Source: Lutibacter sp. (GTDB lineage Bacteria; Bacteroidota; Bacteroidia; Flavobacteriales; Flavobacteriaceae). Taken from it: a DNA stretch of 42,514 nt. Every line of letters begins with the position of its first letter. The stretch's first letter is position 1. The stretch lies in NCBI RefSeq assembly GCF_021647475.1, contig NZ_JAKIUR010000025.1, forward strand, positions 1 to 42,514, in the 5' to 3' direction. Below the pieces are notes generated by a model. That model was not told the DNA's origin, did no database searches, and saw only the letters and a list, made by a program, of their open reading frames with translations. Positions 7,956 through 14,484 of this stretch are shown in pieces. The translations under genes were made by a program, and so were the position numbers.

Positions 7956-8615
7956 ATGAGTGAAATTAAAGTTGTTTTAGTTGACGATCATCAAATTGTA
8001 AGAGATGGAATAAAAGCTTTGTTATCTAATAGTTTAGGAATTAAAATAATAGGAGAAGCTCAAAATGCAAATGAGTTTTTTGCAGATTTAAAAAAACAAA
8101 TACCAGATGTGGTTTTATTAGATATATCACTGCCAATGATGTCGGGTATAGAAATATCAAAAATACTTAAAACCGATTATCCTAAAATTAAAATATTAAT
8201 GCTATCTATGTACACTTCAGAAGATTTTGTTTTTAACGCTTTAAAAGCAGGTGTACATGGTTATTTACCCAAAAATACCACTAGAGATGAACTTGTTTTG
8301 GCAATAAACGAAGTATTTAAAGGAAATGGATATTTTAGTAAATCAATTGCTGATACTATCTTAAAAAGCTATGTAAAAAGTGCAAAATTTGGAAATAATG
8401 TTTCTAGTGATACTGTCAAAGTTTTAACTAACAGAGAGCAGGAAATATTACGTTATGTAGTTGAAGGTATAAAAAATCCTACAATAGCCAGTAGGTTATC
8501 CATAAGTATTAGAACTGTTGAAACTCACAAAGCTAGTATTCTAAAAAAATTGGAGTTAAAAAATACCGTTGACCTTGTAAAATTTGCAATTAAAAATAAA
8601 ATTATTGAGCTGTAG
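7956..8615 (+). CDS. NarL/LuxR-type response regulator
   Basis: A 219-residue regulator. The receiver domain (1-120) has the acidic pair in VDDHQIV, the phosphorylation aspartate D56 in VVLLDISLPMM, and the switch lysine in GYLPKNTT. The C-terminal LuxR helix-turn-helix (about 152-212) contains LTNREQEILRYVVEG and SISIRTVETHKASILKKL. Only 5 bases separate it from the kinase gene, so the two form a cognate pair. Its targets are probably the porin and ammonium-transporter genes that start 97 bases downstream, whose promoter carries an inverted repeat at 8628-8645. Confidence 0.92.
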   Translation: MSEIKVVLVDDHQIVRDGIKALLSNSLGIKIIGEAQNANEFFADLKKQIPDVVLLDISLPMMSGIEISKILKTDYPKIKILMLSMYTSEDFVFNALKAGVHGYLPKNTTRDELVLAINEVFKGNGYFSKSIADTILKSYVKSAKFGNNVSSDTVKVLTNREQEILRYVVEGIKNPTIASRLSISIRTVETHKASILKKLELKNTVDLVKFAIKNKIIEL

Positions 8616-8627
8616 TATAAGTAAAAC

Positions 8628-8686
8628 ACGTACTTAAATATACGTAATTCAACAATTGATGTAACCTACTATTTTTTTCAAATTTG
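8628..8686 (+). promoter_or_regulatory. Promoter region with inverted repeat upstream of the porin-amt operon
   Basis: A perfect inverted repeat ACGTA-N8-TACGT occupies 8628-8645. It is followed by a -33-like TTG at 8656-8658 and, after 20 bases, CAAATTTG at 8679-8686, one mismatch from TAnnTTTG. The repeat ends 10 bases upstream of the -33 element, the usual position of a response-regulator activator site. NarL-family proteins bind inverted heptamers of the TAC type, which this resembles. Binding by the neighbouring regulator is inferred. Confidence 0.45.
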
Positions 8687-8711
8687 TGTATTAAAATTAA
8701 TAGGCATTTAA

Positions 8712-9470
8712 ATGAGAAAAATAAGACTTTTTGCAGTAATTTTAATTACAATTAGTTTTTTATCTAACTTTTCGATAACCGCACAAAACAAAACCGAAAA
8801 AGCGAATCCTTTTAAAGCAAGCGTAGCAGTAATGAGTAGATATGTTTGGCGAGGAACAGATTTTGGAAACTCACCAAGTATTCAACCAAGTATAAGCTAT
8901 ATAAATTCCAATTTTACAGTTGCAACTTGGGGAGCATACACAACCAATACACAATCTTTGCAAGAAGCAGATATTTATGTTAGCTATGCTTTTTCAAAGT
9001 TGTTTTCACTGACTATTACTGATTATTTTTTTCCAAATCAAGATAGTTCAAATGATACATATTTTAATTATAATGATACCTCAACAGGTCATGTAATTGA
9101 AGCTTCAGTAAATTATACCATTTCCAAAAAAATACCGCTATCACTTTTAATTGCCACTAATATCTATGGAGCGGATGCCAGAAAAATAAATAGTGATGGA
9201 ACCATAGGTAAAAAACAATTTTCAACCTATGCAGAACTGAATTATGCTTTTAAAAACATCAATATTTTCTTAGGTTCTAATTTAACAAACCCAAATGAAA
9301 ACGTTGGGGAAACAGGTTATTTTGGGAACTCAATAGGAATTATAAATATAGGTGTAACAGTTACAAAAGAGCTAAAATTTACTAAAATATATAGTTTACC
9401 ACTAACAATATCATTAATTACAAATCCTCAAACTCAAAAAATATTTTTGGTAGCCGGATTTTCATTTTAA
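8712..9470 (+). CDS. TorF-family (Gcw_chp) putative outer-membrane porin
   Basis: A 252-residue protein with an N-terminal signal peptide (about residues 1-24, ending ITAQ). The mature part starts with ASVAVMSRYVWRGTDFGN, close to the signature of the TIGR02001/Gcw_chp family, now called TorF putative porins. Alternating hydrophobic/polar strands and a terminal phenylalanine (VAGFSF) fit an outer-membrane beta-barrel. Family members are frequently encoded beside ammonium transporters and P-II proteins, and here the next gene, 27 bases away, is an ammonium transporter. It probably admits a small nitrogen compound to the periplasm; the solute is unproven. Confidence 0.7.
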   Translation: MRKIRLFAVILITISFLSNFSITAQNKTEKANPFKASVAVMSRYVWRGTDFGNSPSIQPSISYINSNFTVATWGAYTTNTQSLQEADIYVSYAFSKLFSLTITDYFFPNQDSSNDTYFNYNDTSTGHVIEASVNYTISKKIPLSLLIATNIYGADARKINSDGTIGKKQFSTYAELNYAFKNINIFLGSNLTNPNENVGETGYFGNSIGIINIGVTVTKELKFTKIYSLPLTISLITNPQTQKIFLVAGFSF

Positions 9471-9497
9471 TACATTAATAACTAAAATTTTAATATT

Positions 9498-10718
9498 ATG
9501 GGTTTTGACACAGGAACAACAACTTTTATGATTCTTAGTACAAGTTTGGTGATGTTAATGACACCTGGACTTGCTTTTTTTTATGGAGGTTTAGCTGGAA
9601 AAAGAAATATTCTGGGAATAATGATGCAAACATTTGTCTCATTAGGTATTACAACAATTTTATGGATTGCTTTTGGCTATTCATTATGCTTTAGTGGAGG
9701 TGAAGGAGGCATTATTGGGAATTTTGATTGGGCTTTTTTACATGGTATTCCATTTAATAAGCCGTACAGTGGTGCAAATGGAGAATATCCAGAATTTATT
9801 TTTATAGCTTACCAAATGATGTTTGCAGTTATTACTCCAACATTAATAACAGGTGCGTTTGTAAACAGAGTTTCATTTAAAGCATATTTAATTTTCTTAG
9901 TTGCTTGGCAAATTCTTGTGTATTATCCTTTTGTACACATGGTTTGGGGTGGAGGATTACTAGAAGAATGGGGAGTTCGTGATTTTGCTGGTGGAATTGT
10001 AGTACACGCAACAGCAGGTTTTGCAGCATTGGCATCTGTAATTTATGTGGGTAAACGTACGGATACAAAGTCACCACCAAACAGTATTCCATTAATGGCC
10101 ATTGGTACAGGTTTATTGTGGTTTGGTTGGTATGGTTTTAATGCAGGCAGTGAGCTTAAAGTTGATGATATTACAACAATTGCATTTTTAAATACAGATG
10201 TTGCCGCTTCATTTGCAGGTATAACTTGGCTTATAGTTGAGTGGTTTAGAGAAGGAAAACCTAAATTTGTAGGATTATTAACTGGTTTTGTTGCAGGTTT
10301 AGCAACTATTACGCCTGCAGCTGGTTTTGTTCCATTATGGGCAGCAGTAATTATTGGCATTGCAGCAGGTTTACTATGTTATATTGCTGTTCAGTTTAAA
10401 AATAAATGGGGATGGGATGATGCCCTTGATGTTTGGGGAGTACACGGTATGGGAGGTGTGTTTGGTACTATTCTTTTAGGAGTATTTGCATCTTCAACTA
10501 TTAACGGACAATCAGGTTTATTAGAAGGCAATTACTATTTCTTTATAAAAGAAGTTGTTGCGGTAATTGGTGCGGCAGCTTATGCTTTTATATTTACTTA
10601 TGTTATGTTAGTTTTAATTAATAGAATTACTAGAGTAAAGGTAACAGACTCTGAAGAAAGTATGGGACTAGATGCCTCTTTACATGGTGAAAAAGCCTAT
10701 GATGAAGGTGCTATGTAA
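9498..10718 (+). CDS. amt: Ammonium transporter (Amt/AmtB family)
   Basis: A 406-residue polytopic inner-membrane protein covering the Amt domain with about 11 helices. Signature features are visible: TPGLAFFYGGLAGKRN, the phenylalanine gate region FIAYQMMFAVITP, the first pore histidine in YYPFVHMVWGGG, NAGSEL, and the second pore histidine in DVWGVHGMGG. Unlike many Amt proteins there is no cleavable signal sequence. No glnK/P-II gene follows; the usual Amt regulator must be encoded elsewhere or be absent. It follows the TorF-like porin by 27 bases and ends at a strong hairpin terminator, so porin-amt appears to be a two-gene transcript. Confidence 0.95.
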   Translation: MGFDTGTTTFMILSTSLVMLMTPGLAFFYGGLAGKRNILGIMMQTFVSLGITTILWIAFGYSLCFSGGEGGIIGNFDWAFLHGIPFNKPYSGANGEYPEFIFIAYQMMFAVITPTLITGAFVNRVSFKAYLIFLVAWQILVYYPFVHMVWGGGLLEEWGVRDFAGGIVVHATAGFAALASVIYVGKRTDTKSPPNSIPLMAIGTGLLWFGWYGFNAGSELKVDDITTIAFLNTDVAASFAGITWLIVEWFREGKPKFVGLLTGFVAGLATITPAAGFVPLWAAVIIGIAAGLLCYIAVQFKNKWGWDDALDVWGVHGMGGVFGTILLGVFASSTINGQSGLLEGNYYFFIKEVVAVIGAAAYAFIFTYVMLVLINRITRVKVTDSEESMGLDASLHGEKAYDEGAM

Positions 10719-10739
10719 TTAAAATAATTAAGTTATAAT

Positions 10740-10769
10740 AAAAAAGGTCTGATATATCAGACCTTTTTT
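10740..10769. terminator. Bidirectional rho-independent terminator after amt
   Basis: A fully palindromic hairpin, GGTCTGATATATCAGACC at 10746-10763, flanked by an A-run on the left and a T-run on the right. It can stop transcription leaving amt and, on the other strand, anything reading through from the tRNA side. Confidence 0.9.
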
Positions 10770-10805
10770 ATTGATTTCAAATTTGGATTTAAAACTAACA
10801 AATTT

Positions 10806-10907
10806 CTATTCCAAAAGTTTTACTCCTCCAGTGTAAAAGCCAATTATATACTCTTTTCTAGCTGCCAAATAGTGTACTTTTTTTATTTTGTCAAAAATTA
10901 TACTCAT
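10806..10907 (-). CDS. Possible 33-residue microprotein
   Basis: A short frame with ATG at 10905-10907 and TAG at 10806-10808 encodes a 33-residue peptide, MSIIFDKIKKVHYLAARKEY followed by IIGFYTGGVKLLE. The composition (Lys/Arg balance, aliphatics, a Gly turn) looks protein-like rather than random, and it fills the gap between two terminators. Against it, the ATG directly follows the T-run of the tRNA terminator, so expression would need read-through or another promoter, and no family is recognised. Confidence 0.35.
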   Translation of the reverse strand: MSIIFDKIKKVHYLAARKEYIIGFYTGGVKLLE

Positions 10908-10939
10908 AAAAAAAGCGATTTAGAAACACTAAATCGCTT
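10908..10939 (-). terminator. Terminator of tRNA-Met
   Basis: An 11-bp perfect stem (10913-10923 with 10929-10939, arms AAGCGATTTAG/CTAAATCGCTT) and 5-base loop. On the minus strand it is followed by a run of T (plus-strand A-run at 10908-10914), the form of an intrinsic terminator 22 bases past the tRNA 3' end. Confidence 0.85.
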
Positions 10940-10960
10940 AATTTCACAATCTTAAATTTG

Positions 10961-11034
10961 TAGCGAGATCGAGAATTGAACTCGAGACCTCCGGGTTATG
11001 AATCCGACGCTCTAACCAACTGAGCTACCTCGCC
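10961..11034 (-). tRNA. tRNA-Met (anticodon CAT)
   Basis: The minus strand folds as a 74-base tRNA: acceptor GGCGAGG pairing with the 3' strand TCTCGCT (G-U at both ends), D arm GCTC/GAGC, anticodon loop TTCATAA with CAT, and T arm TCGAG-TTCAATT-CTCGA. The discriminator is A and CCA is not encoded. The paired first acceptor position argues against initiator tRNA, which has a 1-72 mismatch. A CAT anticodon could also belong to lysidine-modified tRNA-Ile2, but the overall sequence looks like elongator Met. Confidence 0.93.
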
Positions 11035-11048
11035 ATTTATTGAGGGTG

Positions 11049-11081
11049 CAAATATAAAAATAAATTAATTCCTGTTACAAA
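11049..11081 (-). promoter_or_regulatory. tRNA-Met promoter (TTTG-N21-TATATTTG)
   Basis: On the minus strand TTTG (11078-11081) is followed after 21 bases by TATATTTG (11049-11056), a full Bacteroidota -33/-7 pair ending 15 bases upstream of the tRNA 5' end. Confidence 0.65.
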
Positions 11082-11157
11082 TTAATAGCTAATTTTTTTA
11101 AAACTTAATTTTTTTTACGAAGATTATTTATATATATTGTGCTTTTAAATAGAATAT

Positions 11158-11541
11158 ATGTCAACACAAATAAAATTTGAATTAGAATTTCCAATACAAG
11201 CCTCTCCTCAAATGTTGTTTCAATACTTTGCAACGCCATCTGGTTTATCTGAATGGTTTGCAGATAATGTAAATTTAAGAGGAGAACTATATACTTTTAT
11301 TTGGGATGGAGTAGAAGAGAAAGCTAAAGTACTTCAAGAAAAAACTAATAAAAAAATTAAATTTACATGGCTTGAAGAAGAGGATGAAAAAATATACTTC
11401 GAATTTAGAATTCAAGTAGATGAAATAACTAAAGATGTTTCGCTAATTATAACAGATTTTGCTGAAGAAGGTGAAATTGATGAATCTAAAATGTTTTGGG
11501 AAAATCAAATTGATGAATTAAAACATACTATTGGAGCTTAA
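11158..11541 (+). CDS. START-like domain protein (AHSA1/SRPBCC fold)
   Basis: A 127-residue cytosolic protein matching the helix-grip pattern: an N-terminal strand and helix FELEFPIQASPQMLFQYFAT, then SGLSEWFADNV, FIWDG and the C-terminal long helix (ENQIDELKHTIG). It is acidic and has no membrane segment. Proteins of this kind are annotated in Bacteroidota as START-like and bind hydrophobic ligands or proteins; the ligand is unknown. It stands alone, with a tRNA on the opposite strand upstream and a terminator 24 bases downstream. Confidence 0.7.
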   Translation: MSTQIKFELEFPIQASPQMLFQYFATPSGLSEWFADNVNLRGELYTFIWDGVEEKAKVLQEKTNKKIKFTWLEEEDEKIYFEFRIQVDEITKDVSLIITDFAEEGEIDESKMFWENQIDELKHTIGA

Positions 11542-11564
11542 CCTTTAAAACAAAACTAAAAGCC

Positions 11565-11590
11565 AAAAGCCTTGATTTTTCGAGGCTTTT
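11565..11590 (+). terminator. Terminator after the START-like gene
   Basis: An 11-bp stem with one G-U pair (11565-11575 with 11580-11590), a TTTT loop and a T-rich tail. It ends 22 bases before the next start codon. Confidence 0.8.
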
Positions 11591-11612
11591 AATTTTGTTA
11601 AACTTTTACAAA

Positions 11613-12428
11613 ATGAATTTAAATGGTAAAATTTTAATAGATAATAAACCTGTATTTAATAATTTAAATCGTGCATTTAAATATGGAGATGGGTTGTTTG
11701 AAACTATTAAAGTTATTGATTTAGAAGTTGTTTTTTTAGAAGATCATTATTTTAGGTTAATGGCTTCTATGAGAATGTTACGAATGGAAATTCCCATACA
11801 TTTTTCATTAGAATTTTTTCAGGAGGAAATAATTAAAACCGTTAAAAATACTAACCTTCAAAATGCAAGAGTTAGAGTTACCGTTTTTAGGGCTGATGGC
11901 GGATTATACTTGCCAAAAACGAATGCTATTAATTATTTGATTGAAGTTAATGCACTAAATATTTCTATAAAACCGAATTATGAAATTGATATTTTTAAAG
12001 ATTATTTTATATCCTCAGGATTATTATCAACTATTAAAACCACTAATAAATTAACCAATATACTTGCAAGTATTTATGCCTCAGAAAATGATTTTGACAA
12101 TTGTATTTTGTTAAATGAAAATAAAAATGTTGTAGAAGCAATAAACGGAAATATCTTTATAGTTATAGGCAACATCATAAAAACGCCACCTATTACTGAT
12201 GGATGCATAAAAGGGATTATCAGAAAAAAAATTATTGAAATTCTAAATAAAGTAGAAAAGTTCAACCTAGAAGAAACTCAAATTTCACCTTTTGATATAC
12301 TAAAAGCTGATGAACTATTTATTACTAATGCTATAATAGGAATTCAATCAGTTACAAAATATAAAAAGAAAGTATTTTCAGTAGAAGTTACCAAAGAGAT
12401 AGAAAGGGAATTAAATAAATTAGTTTAA
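11613..12428 (+). CDS. pabC: Class IV aminotransferase fold enzyme, probably aminodeoxychorismate lyase
   Basis: A 271-residue PLP enzyme. The start is ATG 11613, giving MNLNGKILIDN; a TTG at 11595 in the same frame would fall directly after the terminator hairpin. The N-terminal motif NRAFKYGDGLFETIKV and the PLP lysine in IKTTNKLTN (K142 or the nearby K146) are typical of the class IV family, which includes PabC, branched-chain aminotransferases and D-amino-acid transaminase. The YGDGLFET wording and short length favour PabC, which turns 4-amino-4-deoxychorismate into p-aminobenzoate for folate synthesis. It overlaps yqgE tail-to-tail by 9 bases. Confidence 0.65.
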   Translation: MNLNGKILIDNKPVFNNLNRAFKYGDGLFETIKVIDLEVVFLEDHYFRLMASMRMLRMEIPIHFSLEFFQEEIIKTVKNTNLQNARVRVTVFRADGGLYLPKTNAINYLIEVNALNISIKPNYEIDIFKDYFISSGLLSTIKTTNKLTNILASIYASENDFDNCILLNENKNVVEAINGNIFIVIGNIIKTPPITDGCIKGIIRKKIIEILNKVEKFNLEETQISPFDILKADELFITNAIIGIQSVTKYKKKVFSVEVTKEIERELNKLV

Positions 12429-12977
12429 AGATGGATTTTTAGGTGCATTTGCCCAAATTTGATATTCACCACCTAATTTAAGTATTTGGTTTTTCCAAAT
12501 ATTGTCACTTTCTAAACCTAATAAATCAGGATATTTATTATCAGTTACCACCCAATTTGATTCAGACAGTTCTTCTTTTAACTGATTTTCGGTCCAGCCA
12601 GAATATCCTAAGAAAAAACGGATATCAGATTGATTAATTTTCCCTTCGTTTAATAAGCTAGTTAGCACTTCAAAATCTCCTCCCCAAAAAATACCATTTG
12701 AAATTTCAATACTATTAGGTATTAATTCAGGAATTTTATGAATAAAATATAAGTTTTCTTGTTCTACAGGACCTCCATTATAGACCTTAAAATCGCAGTT
12801 TATATTAGGAATTAAATCCTTTAAAACAAAATCTGTAGTTTTGTTAATAATAAAGCCAACACTTCCGTCAATATTATCTTCAGTTAAATAAATAACGGAT
12901 CTATTAAACGATTTATCATTTAAAATAGAGGGTTCTGAGATTAATAATTTACCTTTTAAAAGATTTTTAACTGACAT
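12420..12977 (-). CDS. yqgE: YqgE/AlgH family protein (UPF0301)
   Basis: A 185-residue protein with the UPF0301 signatures: GKLLISEPSILNDKSFNRSV near the start, DGSVGFIINK, VYNGGPVEQENLYFIHK and FLGYSGWTENQLKEEL. The length agrees with the family. The function of YqgE/AlgH is not settled. It is convergent with the aminotransferase gene, the two stop regions overlapping by 9 bases, and it is the next gene downstream of hup but separated from it by a terminator. Confidence 0.9.
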   Translation of the reverse strand: MSVKNLLKGKLLISEPSILNDKSFNRSVIYLTEDNIDGSVGFIINKTTDFVLKDLIPNINCDFKVYNGGPVEQENLYFIHKIPELIPNSIEISNGIFWGGDFEVLTSLLNEGKINQSDIRFFLGYSGWTENQLKEELSESNWVVTDNKYPDLLGLESDNIWKNQILKLGGEYQIWANAPKNPSLN

Positions 12978-13016
12978 TTATCATAAACATTTCTTAAATA
13001 TAAAAAAAAATAGTGA

Positions 13017-13047
13017 ATAAAAAAACTCTCTTTAAAAAAGAGAGTTT
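13017..13047 (-). terminator. Terminator of the HU gene
   Basis: An 11-bp perfect stem, AAACTCTCTTT (13023-13033) with AAAGAGAGTTT (13037-13047) and a 3-base loop. On the minus strand it is followed by a T-run. Confidence 0.85.
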
Positions 13048-13077
13048 GAATATTTAAGAATAAATTTCTTAAATAGA

Positions 13078-13350
13078 TTAATTTACTGCACTGCTAAAAC
13101 CAGCTCCTGCTTTAAATTTAACTACGTTTTTAGCTTTAATTTGTATTGTAGCTCCTGTTTGAGGATTTCTACCAGTTCTTGCTGCTCTTTTAGAAACAGA
13201 CCAAGTTCCCCATCCAACTAAAGCAACTTTTTCACCTTTTTTTAAAGCTTTTGTTACGTTGTCAGTTAATGATTCTAATGCTGATTTTGCAGCTGCTTTT
13301 GTGATGCCAGCATCTGCTGCCATAGCATCAATTAAATCTGATTTATTCAT
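13078..13350 (-). CDS. hup: HU-family DNA-binding protein
   Basis: A 90-residue HU/IHF protein: MNKSDLIDAMAADAGITKAAAKSAL begins the helical dimer part, GWGTWSV leads into the beta arms, and the arm signature AARTGRNPQTGATIQI contains the DNA-intercalating proline. It bends and compacts DNA. It is transcribed alone from a consensus promoter at 13405-13435 and stopped by a strong hairpin, as expected for an abundant protein. Confidence 0.96.
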   Translation of the reverse strand: MNKSDLIDAMAADAGITKAAAKSALESLTDNVTKALKKGEKVALVGWGTWSVSKRAARTGRNPQTGATIQIKAKNVVKFKAGAGFSSAVN

Positions 13351-13404
13351 AATTTAAATGTTAAATTAATTTAGGTTAAACATATTTTGCTTTTAAAAGC
13401 TTAA

Positions 13405-13435
13405 CAAAGTTAGACGGAATAAGGGTTTATGCAAG
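13405..13435 (-). promoter_or_regulatory. hup promoter (CTTG-N19-TAACTTTG)
   Basis: On the minus strand CTTG (13432-13435) is followed after exactly 19 bases by TAACTTTG (13405-13412), nearly the full Bacteroidota consensus TTTG-N19-TAnnTTTG. The 5' leader would be about 50 bases. Confidence 0.8.
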
Positions 13436-13504
13436 TTTTTGGTGTAAAAAGTGCCTAATTTGTTAATAAATGATAGTAAATGTTAATAAACTTGAAAATA
13501 TAAT

Positions 13505-13525
13505 CAAAAAAACAGGGTTAACCCT
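13505..13525 (-). terminator. Candidate terminator of the fmt operon
   Basis: On the minus strand the palindrome AGGGTTAACCCT (13514-13525) is followed one base later by seven T. It lies 15 bases past the fmt stop. The stem is short, so termination may be weak. Confidence 0.45.
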
Positions 13526-13539
13526 ATGAAATAACGGGT

Positions 13540-14484
13540 TTACACCATTTTAGAATTTGATGAAAAACTATATCCGTTTAACAAACTTTTTGTATCCATT
13601 TTTCGTTTACCTGCCAATTGTAAACTGTTAATTTTGAGAAATCCATTTGATGTTGCAATTTTAATCTCTTTTTTAGTGGCAATTATCTTTCCTATAGTAT
13701 AGTTGTGTGAAATTAATTCTTTTTCAACATCATATATTTTTACTTTTATTTCACTTTCATTATTTAAAAGTAAACACCAAGCTGTAGGATAAGGGTTTAA
13801 ACCTCTTATTAGATTGTATATTTCATTTAAAGATTTATTCCAATTAATTTCACAAGTCTCCGTATAAATTTTAGGTGCAAATTTAATATCACTTTCTATT
13901 TGAGGGATCGTTTTGATATTATCTTCAGTAATTAATTTTGTTGTTTCTACAACTAATTCACTTCCTAAAATCATAAGTTGATCATGTAATTCACCAACAG
14001 TTATTTTTTTATTGATACTAACTTCTTCTTGTAAAATAATAGAGCCTGTATCAATTTTTTCATCTATAAAGAAAGTAGTTACACCCGTTTTACTTTCTCC
14101 ATTAATAATTGCCCAATTTATTGGTGCTGCTCCTCTGTAATTAGGTAATAATGAAGCATGTAAGTTAAACGTACCAAACTTTGGCATTTGCCATATTACC
14201 TTTGGTAACATTCTAAAAGCTACCACAATTTGCAGGTTTGCATCCAATTGTTCTAGTTCATTTAAAAAGGCTTCATTTTTAAGATTTGTAGGTTGTAATA
14301 AATTTAATTGATGTGCTAATGCATATTTTTTTACAGCAGATTGATGTAATTTTTTTCCTCGTCCGGCAGGTTTATCAGGTGCTGTAATAACGCCCACAAT
14401 ATTAAATTCAGCTTTTAATAGTGCATCTAAACTTCCAACAGCAAAATCTGGTGTTCCCATAAAAACGATACGTAATTTTCTCAT
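13540..14484 (-). CDS. fmt: Methionyl-tRNA formyltransferase
   Basis: A 314-residue enzyme that formylates initiator Met-tRNA using 10-formyl-tetrahydrofolate. The N-terminal Rossmann part starts RIVFMGTPDFAVGSLDALL; the catalytic region has FNLHASLLPNYRGAAPINWA with the HxSLLPxxRG motif, and GVTTFFIDEKIDTGSI. The C-terminal tRNA-binding domain follows (about 210-314). It is the last gene of a three-gene minus-strand operon, its start overlapping the recQ stop by one base. Confidence 0.97.
   Translation of the reverse strand: MRKLRIVFMGTPDFAVGSLDALLKAEFNIVGVITAPDKPAGRGKKLHQSAVKKYALAHQLNLLQPTNLKNEAFLNELEQLDANLQIVVAFRMLPKVIWQMPKFGTFNLHASLLPNYRGAAPINWAIINGESKTGVTTFFIDEKIDTGSIILQEEVSINKKITVGELHDQLMILGSELVVETTKLITEDNIKTIPQIESDIKFAPKIYTETCEINWNKSLNEIYNLIRGLNPYPTAWCLLLNNESEIKVKIYDVEKELISHNYTIGKIIATKKEIKIATSNGFLKINSLQLAGKRKMDTKSLLNGYSFSSNSKMV

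Noticed and set aside
9877..10360. Long antisense open frames inside the ammonium transporter gene
   Set aside because: They lie wholly within a well-supported Amt coding region and have no family features; they are shadows of its codon pattern.
13514..13525. AGGGTTAACCCT as an operator for hup
   Set aside because: It is about 80 bases upstream of the hup -33 element, lies 15 bases past the fmt stop and is followed by seven T on the minus strand, so a terminator is the simpler reading.
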